A stretch of 64,000 nt of DNA from Streptomyces sp. CB02980. GTDB taxonomy: Bacteria; Actinomycetota; Actinomycetes; Streptomycetales; Streptomycetaceae. Below, piece by piece: positions 58,862 through 64,000 of this stretch. The notes beneath the pieces were generated by a model. It made no database searches. It saw only the letters and a program-made list of their open reading frames with translations, and was not told the origin of the DNA. The position numbers and the translations under genes were made by a program. Each line of letters starts with the position of its first letter. Within the stretch, counting starts at the first letter, position 1. Location: positions 1 through 64,000 of the forward strand of contig NZ_JACSCH020000023.1 in the NCBI RefSeq assembly GCF_014451325.2. The letters run 5' to 3'.

Positions 58862-59710
58862 GTGGTCAACATCCGCAGCCTGGATCCGAGTGCCTCGCCG
58901 CTGGACTACTACGGATCGGAACTCCGCCGTCTGAGAGAGGAGGCGGGCCTCAGTCAGCCGCAGCTCGGCAAGATCCTGTACTGCACGGGCTCGCTCGTGG
59001 GGCAGATCGAGACGGCGAAGAAGGTCCCGACGAGACGGTTCTCGGAACAACTCGATGCGGCGTTGATGACGGGTGGGCTGTTCTCGCGGCTGGTGGGCCT
59101 GGTGCTGAAGAGTCAGTTGCCGACTTGGTTCCAGCCATACGCGGAGATGGAAGCGAGGGCGACGTACATCTCCTCGTTCCAGCCTCAACTGGTCGTTGGG
59201 CTGCTCCAGACGGAGGCGTACGCCCGCGCCGTTCTCGGCGTCAGGACGGACGGGGATCTCGACGGCAGGGTCGCCGCCCGAATGGAGCGACAGAGGATCC
59301 TGAGTGGGGAGACTCCTCCTCTGATGTGGGTCGTCCTGACGGAGGCTGTACTCCGTCAGGAGATCGGAGGGAAGGAGGTGATGAGGGCCCAACTCGCCCA
59401 CCTGTTACGCATGCAGGAGCGCGAGTGGGTGAAGATCCAGATCATGCCGTTCACGGCCGGCGCGCATGCCGGGATCATGGGCGAGTTCAACCTCCTGCGC
59501 TTCGAGGGCGACCCCGACGTCGTCTACACGGAGGACTTCGTGCAGGGGCATATGACCGCCAATCCAGCCGCGTTCAGGGAGGGCTCGCTCCGTTACGATC
59601 ACCTGCAGGCCGCTGCGCTCTCGGTCGAGGGTTCGGCCACACTGATCGCCCGCGTCATGGAGGAACAGTATGGGGACCGACCAGAACCTGACGGGCGCGC
59701 GTTGGCGTAA
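58862..59710 (+). CDS. helix-turn-helix transcriptional regulator with DUF5753 domain
   Basis: 282 residues from GTG 58862. The XRE helix-turn-helix is YYGSELRRLREEAGLSQPQLGKILYCTGSLVGQIETAKKVP. The DUF5753 domain follows from about residue 90 (WFQPYAEMEARATYISSFQPQLVVGLLQTEAYARAVL; WVVLTEAVLRQEIGG). This is the WhiJ-type family, paired with small DUF397 partners that counteract it. The DUF397 gene overlaps its 3' end by 41 bp, so the two are co-transcribed. Confidence 0.92.
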   Translation: MVNIRSLDPSASPLDYYGSELRRLREEAGLSQPQLGKILYCTGSLVGQIETAKKVPTRRFSEQLDAALMTGGLFSRLVGLVLKSQLPTWFQPYAEMEARATYISSFQPQLVVGLLQTEAYARAVLGVRTDGDLDGRVAARMERQRILSGETPPLMWVVLTEAVLRQEIGGKEVMRAQLAHLLRMQEREWVKIQIMPFTAGAHAGIMGEFNLLRFEGDPDVVYTEDFVQGHMTANPAAFREGSLRYDHLQAAALSVEGSATLIARVMEEQYGDRPEPDGRALA

Positions 59711-59882
59711 GTCCTCGTACAGCGGCGACACCGGCGGCAACTGCATCGAAATCGCCGACCTCACCGCCCACATCGCCGTCCGTGACTCCAAGAACCCCGA
59801 AGGCCCCGCCTTCCTCGCCACCCCCGCCGCCTTCACGGCCTTCGTGGCGGCCGCCGCCGAGGGGCGCGTCGGCGGGCGCTGA
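59670..59882 (+). CDS. DUF397 family small partner protein
   Basis: 70 residues. ARWRKSSYSGDTGGNCIEIADL and VAVRDSKNPEGPAFL-type spacing are the DUF397 signature. It starts inside the HTH gene in another frame. DUF397 proteins act with WhiJ/DUF5753 regulators, probably by direct binding to release repression. Confidence 0.92.
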   Translation: MGTDQNLTGARWRKSSYSGDTGGNCIEIADLTAHIAVRDSKNPEGPAFLATPAAFTAFVAAAAEGRVGGR

Positions 59883-59884
59883 TC

Positions 59885-60346
59885 ATGGCGACCCTCATAG
59901 GGACGATGATCCTCGCCATCGGCCTGCCGGCCTGGGCGGGGATCACGTACGTCGGGCTGGTCCGGGCCCGCCGGGGCGACGAACTGCCCCCGCCCCGACC
60001 GCCCCGGCCCCGCCGCTCGCCCGCCAGGAAGGCAGCCTGGGTCGCCGGGCTCGCCTATCTCGTGGGTGGCGCGGTGCACGTGTACGGCCTGTCGTACCTG
60101 CCGTTCCTCTTCCCGGACGACGCGTGCTGGTTCGGCGTGGGGATCAAGGCCTACCCGGACTCCAGCAGCGCGCTGCCCGTGAGCCTGGTGTGCCACGGCA
60201 TCGAGGTCGTCCCCTGGTGGGTCAACCCCGGCCTCCTCGCCTTCGCACTCATCGCCGTCGCCGCGACCGTCACGAGCGTCGTGCTCGCCCTGCGGCATCG
60301 CGCCGACCGGCACCGGACCGAGGAACGAAAGGCGAGAAGTGCATGA
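59885..60346 (+). CDS. three-span membrane protein, unknown
   Basis: 153 residues, starting 2 bp after the DUF397 stop, so probably in the same operon. Hydrophobic segments: TLIGTMILAIGLPAWAGITYVGL, KAAWVAGLAYLVGGAVHVYGLSYL and GLLAFALIAVAATVTSVVLAL. A loop carries two Cys (DDACWFG and SLVCHGIEVVP) probably forming an external disulfide. No family recognised. Confidence 0.75.
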   Translation: MATLIGTMILAIGLPAWAGITYVGLVRARRGDELPPPRPPRPRRSPARKAAWVAGLAYLVGGAVHVYGLSYLPFLFPDDACWFGVGIKAYPDSSSALPVSLVCHGIEVVPWWVNPGLLAFALIAVAATVTSVVLALRHRADRHRTEERKARSA

Positions 60347-60359
60347 AGGATCTCCGGCC

Positions 60360-60992
60360 GTGACCGCCTCGGACGGCCTCGCGGCGGCCCTGCGGCAGGC
60401 GGCGGAGCAGCGCGGCTGCGACATCGGGCTGCCGCCCTGGGCCACCGAAGCCACCGGCATCGAGACGAGGCGGGGATACCTGTCGGTCGATGCCGTGACC
60501 GAGGGGCGTCGCCTGTTCCGGCTGAGGGTCCACATTCCCGACTTCGGCTGGACCATCGGTTCCACGGACGATCTCGGAACTCTCGTGGAGGCGATCGCGG
60601 CGTGGCGGGAGGGAGTGCCGCTCGACGAACTCAAGGCGAGGTTCGACTTCCTGGAGCTCGACGGGTTCAGGAGGGCGCTCGAAGCGGGCGAGCCCACTGC
60701 CGCGCAGTGGGCCGCGCTCCTGTCCTCCGAGTACTACCGGGGACAGCGGTCCCTCCTGCGCCGCCTCCACGCGGACGACGTGCTGCGGAGCACGTTCCCG
60801 ACGATGACGCACCGCGCCGTCCGGCTGCGGGTGGACCCGATGTACTGGATGAGCCGTCAGGTCCTGGTGCACGAGCCGGAGGAGGGGCGCTACGAGGTCA
60901 GGCGCGTCCGGGGACCCGCTCCCGACTGGGCCGAGGTGTCGGGCGACGACCTGATCGCCGTTCTGCGGGCCGCACTGTACGACGACCACTAG
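60360..60992 (+). CDS. DUF6193-like protein
   Basis: 210 residues from GTG 60360 (AAGGA 9 bases upstream; GTG 60339 overlaps the previous stop and is possible). Sequence GLAAALRQAAEQRGCDIGLP, DDLGTLVEAIAAWREGVPLDELKARFDFLEL and HRAVRLRVDPMYWMSRQVLV resembles the DUF6193 group (called natural product biosynthesis proteins in annotation; function unproven). Soluble, no catalytic motif seen. It is last in the HTH-DUF397 unit. Confidence 0.7.
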   Translation: MTASDGLAAALRQAAEQRGCDIGLPPWATEATGIETRRGYLSVDAVTEGRRLFRLRVHIPDFGWTIGSTDDLGTLVEAIAAWREGVPLDELKARFDFLELDGFRRALEAGEPTAAQWAALLSSEYYRGQRSLLRRLHADDVLRSTFPTMTHRAVRLRVDPMYWMSRQVLVHEPEEGRYEVRRVRGPAPDWAEVSGDDLIAVLRAALYDDH

Positions 60993-61011
60993 AGCCGCGC
61001 GCGTCAGCGCC

Positions 61012-61434
61012 TCAGGAGCCCGAACCCGTGTCCGCTCCGTCCAGGACCGCGCGCAGCTTCCGTACCACCGCCTTCCACTCCTCGCCGTCCGACTCCTCCC
61101 AGAGTTCGAGGAGTTCGGAGGGCTCGGTGAGGATCCGGTCCAGGGCCGTCACGGCCTGCGGGCGCAGGTCGGCCGGGAGGGGCGGCAGGGGGTCCTTCGG
61201 GGCGTACGAGGTGGTGACAGGGTCGCCGCCGGGGCACTGGGCGGCGAGGAGGGCCGCCGAGGCGATCGCCTCGTCCGCCAGGTCCGCGTCCAGGTACGCG
61301 TCGCCGGTCTCGATCACCTCGCGGAAGGCCGTACGCAGCACCTCGGCCTTCTTCTCCGCCGGGGCCTCGTCCACCCGGTACGAGAAGTCGGCGGCGGTGT
61401 CGTTGTCGAAGGGGCCGATGTCCCAGGTGCCCAT
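61012..61434 (-). CDS. DUF4259 domain protein
   Basis: 140 residues beginning MGTWDIGPFDNDTAADFSY, the diagnostic DUF4259 start. Helical continuation includes LADEAIASAALLAAQCPGG and LLELWEESDGEEWKAVVRKLRAVL. The family is small, soluble, of unknown function, and appears near toxin/immunity and phage-like genes in some genomes. It is convergent with the DUF6193-like gene (19-bp gap). Confidence 0.9.
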   Translation of the reverse strand: MGTWDIGPFDNDTAADFSYRVDEAPAEKKAEVLRTAFREVIETGDAYLDADLADEAIASAALLAAQCPGGDPVTTSYAPKDPLPPLPADLRPQAVTALDRILTEPSELLELWEESDGEEWKAVVRKLRAVLDGADTGSGS

Positions 61435-61566
61435 GGCGTGCTCGCTCTCTCCGTGCTCGGTCGTTCCGCTGTACCGACAGCGTGGCAGGCACCACTGACA
61501 ACGCCGGTCCGGTGGAGCCGGGCCACGGCAGGCGGAACCTGGCCGGGCGTGTGGGAACTATGGGAG

Positions 61567-62418
61567 CTACGGGAGACGTGTCGCGGTGCGGACAAGGTCG
61601 GCGACGGCCATGGACCGACTGTGCGGTGGCCAGGCGATCACGGTGGTGACTTTCGGCGCGTCCAGCACGGGCACGGCGGCGAGGTCACCGTGCAGTTGGG
61701 CTCGGCACGACTCCGGTGAGACCGCGCAAGCCCGGCCGAGCGCGACGAGCTGCAACAACTGCGCGTGGTCGCGGACCCGCGGGCCGGGGCCGGGCGGGTA
61801 GGAGCCGTCGGCGTCGGGCCAGCGTGGCAGGGGCAGGCCCGGCAGGTCGGCGATGTCGGCCATGTGCACATGGGCCCGGGCGGTGAGCGGATGTCCGGCC
61901 GGCAGGACCACGACCTGGCCCTCCGTGCCGAGTTCCTCGGTGTGGAACCCGGCCGCCGAGTCGAACGGCCGGTGCAGCAGCGCCACGTCGGCCCGGCCCT
62001 CGCGCAGAAGCCGTTCCTGCTCGGCCGGGCCGCACAGGATGACGTCGACGGGGACCGCGCCGGGTTCGGCGGCGTACGTTTCGAGCAGTTTCGCCAGCAG
62101 TTCGCGGGACGCGCTGGCTTTCGTGACCAGGACCAGGCCGGGACCGCCGGTCGCGGAAAGGGCTGCGCGGCGGGTCCGGCGCTCAGCGGTGTCGACCGCG
62201 TCGAGGGCGGCCCGGCCCTCGGCCAGCAGCACCGAACCGGCCTCGGTCAGCGCGACGGTGCGGCTGGTCCGATCCAGCAGTACCGCCCCGAGCCGGCGTT
62301 CGAGCTGCTGGATCGCCCGCGACAAAGGCGGCTGCGCGATCCCGAGCCGCTGCGCGGCCCGCCCGAAGTGCAACTCCTCGGCGACAGCGACGAAGTAGCG
62401 CAGTTCCCGGGTCTCCAT
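61567..62418 (-). CDS. LysR family transcriptional regulator
   Basis: 283 residues. The N-terminal HTH is METRELRYFVAVAEELHFGRAAQRLGIAQPPLSRAIQQLERRL. The effector domain has GLVLVTKASASRELLAKLL and EEGTEGQVVVLPAGHPL-type segments. It is divergent from the SDR gene; the 95-bp gap holds an inverted repeat of T-N11-A form at 62439, so it probably regulates the SDR and itself. Confidence 0.92.
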   Translation of the reverse strand: METRELRYFVAVAEELHFGRAAQRLGIAQPPLSRAIQQLERRLGAVLLDRTSRTVALTEAGSVLLAEGRAALDAVDTAERRTRRAALSATGGPGLVLVTKASASRELLAKLLETYAAEPGAVPVDVILCGPAEQERLLREGRADVALLHRPFDSAAGFHTEELGTEGQVVVLPAGHPLTARAHVHMADIADLPGLPLPRWPDADGSYPPGPGPRVRDHAQLLQLVALGRACAVSPESCRAQLHGDLAAVPVLDAPKVTTVIAWPPHSRSMAVADLVRTATRLP

Positions 62419-62438
62419 CCGCTCACGCTACCCCCGAT

Positions 62439-62457
62439 CGATACCCGGACGGTATCG
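62439..62457. promoter_or_regulatory. LysR-type T-N11-A inverted repeat
   Basis: CGATACC-cggac-GGTATCG, perfect 7-bp arms, contains T-N11-A (62442-62454). It lies 20-75 bp from both divergent starts. Confidence 0.65.
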
Positions 62458-62513
62458 CTGCCCACCCGATCGGTCTTGGACCCCCGCCGGAGTCCGGGGG
62501 CAGCATGGTTCCC

Positions 62514-63245
62514 ATGAGCGAACGAACGATTGCGCTGGTCACCGGCGCGAACAAGGGAATCGGCTACGAGATCGCCGCGGGCCTGGGCGCCCTCGGCTGG
62601 AGCGTCGGCGTCGGCGCCCGCGACGATCAGCGCCGTGAGGCCGCGGTGGAGAGACTGCGCGCGGCCGGAGTCGACGCGTTCGGCGTACCGCTGGACGTCA
62701 CCGACGACGCGAGCGTCACCGCCGCCGCACGGCTGATCGAGGAACAGGCCGGGCGCCTCGACGTGCTCGTCAACAACGCAGCCGTCACCGGCAGTTGGCC
62801 GCAGGAGCCCACCCGGGTCGATCCCGCCACCATCCGGACGGTCGTGGAGACCAACGTGATCGGCGTCATCCGCGTCACCAACGCGATGCTGCCGATGCTG
62901 CGTCGCTCTGCTTCACCCCGGATCGTGAACATGTCCAGCAGCGTCGGCTCCCTCGCCCGGCAGTCGGGAACCGCTGGTGAGCAGACGACGGGTCCGGTGG
63001 CCGTGGCGTACGCGCCGTCGAAGACGTTCCTGAACGCCGTCACCCTCCAGTACGCACGAGAGCTGAGCGGCACGAACATCCTGATCAATGCCGGCTGCCC
63101 GGGCTATGTCGCGACCGACCTCAACGGCTTCCGCGGCGTGCGCACCCCGGAACAGGGGGCGGCGATCGCCATCCGACTCGCGACCCTGCCCGACGACGGC
63201 CCGACCGGCACGTTCTTCGAGGACGCCGGCGTGGTGCCCTGGTGA
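62514..63245 (+). CDS. short-chain dehydrogenase/reductase (SDR)
   Basis: 243 residues from ATG 62514 (ATG 62505 also possible). NAD(P) site TGANKGIGYEIA; NNAAVTG; catalytic Ser in NMSSSVGSL, and YAPSKTF (Tyr and Lys) near residue 165. PGYVATDLN is the typical C-terminal signature. It resembles the carbonyl-reductase-like SDRs. Substrate unknown; control by the divergent LysR protein is likely. Confidence 0.92.
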   Translation: MSERTIALVTGANKGIGYEIAAGLGALGWSVGVGARDDQRREAAVERLRAAGVDAFGVPLDVTDDASVTAAARLIEEQAGRLDVLVNNAAVTGSWPQEPTRVDPATIRTVVETNVIGVIRVTNAMLPMLRRSASPRIVNMSSSVGSLARQSGTAGEQTTGPVAVAYAPSKTFLNAVTLQYARELSGTNILINAGCPGYVATDLNGFRGVRTPEQGAAIAIRLATLPDDGPTGTFFEDAGVVPW

Positions 63246-63297
63246 TGTCGCGAAGGGTGGCCGGCGCGGGCCGGTGGCTCCCGCCGGCCCGGCCCCG

Positions 63298-63408
63298 CTA
63301 CCAGATCCAGAGGCCGCCGAGGATCGACGTACGCCCGGTCTCGTCGTAGCGGCGCATGAGGTCCGGCGAGCCGGACTCGGGGAAGCGCCATTCACTGCCG
63401 TCGTACAC
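63298..63408 (-). CDS. short ORF encoding a 36-residue peptide (uncertain)
   Basis: GTG 63408 gives VYDGSEWRFPESGSPDLMRR then YDETGRTSILGGLWIW and TAG. A GAGGCGGGGCAGG stretch precedes it. The Trp/Arg-rich end looks like the C-terminus of an unknown protein. It is divergent from the acyl-CoA dehydrogenase. It may be a real small gene or a remnant; I recognise no family. Confidence 0.25.
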   Translation of the reverse strand: MYDGSEWRFPESGSPDLMRRYDETGRTSILGGLWIW

Positions 63409-63457
63409 CCTGCCCCGCCTCGTCGCGCGCGCGGGGGAGGTCCCTCGAATCCCGTAT

Positions 63458-63472
63458 CTGACCTTCCGTCAG
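63458..63472. promoter_or_regulatory. CTGAC-n5-GTCAG palindrome upstream of acyl-CoA dehydrogenase
   Basis: CTGACCTTCCGTCAG, 5-bp arms (one mismatch to the CTGACG-n3 form), directly before the KstR box. Confidence 0.5.
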
Positions 63473-63474
63473 AA

Positions 63475-63492
63475 TGGAACGTGTTCTAGTCT
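63475..63492 (+). promoter_or_regulatory. KstR operator over a leaderless promoter
   Basis: TGGAACGTGTTCTA (63475-63488) is a full KstR match. It overlaps the -10 TAGTCT (63487-63492), which lies 7 bases before ATG 63500, so the transcript is probably leaderless and directly repressed. Confidence 0.7.
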
Positions 63493-63499
63493 GCCGCGC

Positions 63500-64000
63500 A
63501 TGGGCATCGCCATCACGCACGAACAGCGGGAGCTCGCCCGATCCGTCCGGGGCTGGCTCCACCGCGCCGTACCGCCCGAGGAGGTCCGCAAGCACCTGGA
63601 CGTCCCCGACACCGCCACCGGGCGGCCGGCCTACTGGGACGCCGCCGCCGGGCAGGGGCTCCTCGGGGTTCATCTTCCCGAGGAGCACGGGGGAGGGGGC
63701 GGCGACCTCGGGGACCTCGTCGTGGTCGTGGAGGAGGCCGCCAGGGCGCTCCTGCCGGGGCCCTATCTGCCCTCCGTCCTCGCCGCCGAGCTGCTTCGCC
63801 GGGCCGGGGACGGGGAACTCGCCGGCGCCCTCGCGCGCGGGGAGCGGATCGGGGCCGTGGCACTCGGCGAGACCGGTACGGGACCGGGGGCCGCCGGTGC
63901 CGGTCCGGACAGCACCGGTCCCGGCACCCTCACCGCCGTCCGTACCGCCAGTGGCTACCTTCTCGACGGCGCCGCGCCCCCCGTCCTCGGCGGCGCCCAG
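63500..64000 (+). CDS. acyl-CoA dehydrogenase family protein (3' end outside window)
   Basis: 167 residues visible from ATG 63500. The N-terminal helical domain (MGIAITHEQRELARSVRGWL; AAAGQGLLGVHLPEEHGGGGGDLGDLVVVVEEAARALLPGPYLPSVLAAELL) matches acyl-CoA dehydrogenases of the FadE type, including those of sterol side-chain oxidation. The flavin and active-site regions lie beyond the window. The KstR box over its promoter supports a role in sterol or long acyl chain catabolism. Confidence 0.88.
   Translation, partial: MGIAITHEQRELARSVRGWLHRAVPPEEVRKHLDVPDTATGRPAYWDAAAGQGLLGVHLPEEHGGGGGDLGDLVVVVEEAARALLPGPYLPSVLAAELLRRAGDGELAGALARGERIGAVALGETGTGPGAAGAGPDSTGPGTLTAVRTASGYLLDGAAPPVLGGAQ

Overview
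The window looks like a chromosomal segment of a Streptomyces (high-GC actinomycete). The base composition is about 70% G+C with strong third-position GC bias. Genes often start with GTG, and many neighbours overlap by 4 bp (GTGA/ATGA). Typical Streptomyces families are present: DUF397, DUF5753 HTH proteins, SCO2322-like proteins, Ser/Thr/Pro-rich lipoproteins and F420-dependent LLM enzymes. About 70 genes are supported. There is one tRNA (Val, TAC), one cobalamin riboswitch, one decayed integrase, and no CRISPR array or intact mobile element.

Layout. 1-7833: a Ter (tellurite-resistance-type) stress module with a DUF475/TerC-like membrane protein, two TerD-domain proteins, an HpcH/citrate-lyase-like protein, a large PRTase-TRSP-StiP fusion and a HAD hydrolase. 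7843-13172: small envelope and secreted proteins around tRNA-Val. 13299-20430: an MBL hydrolase, a GntR regulator, DedA, an iron-box-linked DoxX, a secreted HNH nuclease, a HAD phosphatase and a peptidoglycan-binding protein. 20638-28772: an MFS pump with a fused winged helix, a serpin, hydrolases and a coupled DUF2330/O-methyltransferase pair. 28855-31532: a divergent CYP125-like P450 and a steroid-type thiolase. 32345-38480: a cobalamin-riboswitch operon encoding a secreted alpha/alpha-toroid protein, an SCO2322-like protein and an ECF transporter (T, fused A-A', S). 38499-41453: an MBL hydrolase, an M48-like pseudoprotease and an integrase relic. 41585-45626: aldehyde dehydrogenase plus ferredoxin, lipoproteins and a KstR-type TetR repressor. 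45854-49162: a glycosyltransferase/methyltransferase/toroid operon. 49281-64000: regulators, lipoproteins, an LLM oxidoreductase, an amidase, an HTH-DUF397 pair, a LysR/SDR divergent pair and the start of an acyl-CoA dehydrogenase.

How genes work together. The most coherent signal is a dispersed steroid/acyl-CoA regulon. A KstR orthologue is encoded at 44997-45626. Matches to its operator (T-nn-AAC-nn-GTT-nn-A, one-base variants allowed) lie in the P450/thiolase gap, before aldehyde dehydrogenase-ferredoxin, between kstR and the glycosyltransferase operon, and over the promoter of the terminal acyl-CoA dehydrogenase. A second palindrome, CTGACG-n3-CGTCAG, recurs at three of those four loci and also upstream of an Rv3520c-like LLM oxidoreductase and an MBL hydrolase. 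This suggests a second regulator. The cobalamin operon is the other clear functional unit: uptake genes behind a B12 riboswitch, with an exported toroid protein whose fold class recalls intrinsic factor.

Non-coding DNA is rich in short tandem repeats that begin at or just after stop codons (13 bp x12, 22 bp x6, 26 bp x6, 21 bp x9), and in long perfect hairpins that act as probable terminators. All family names come from reading the translations; no database search was run.
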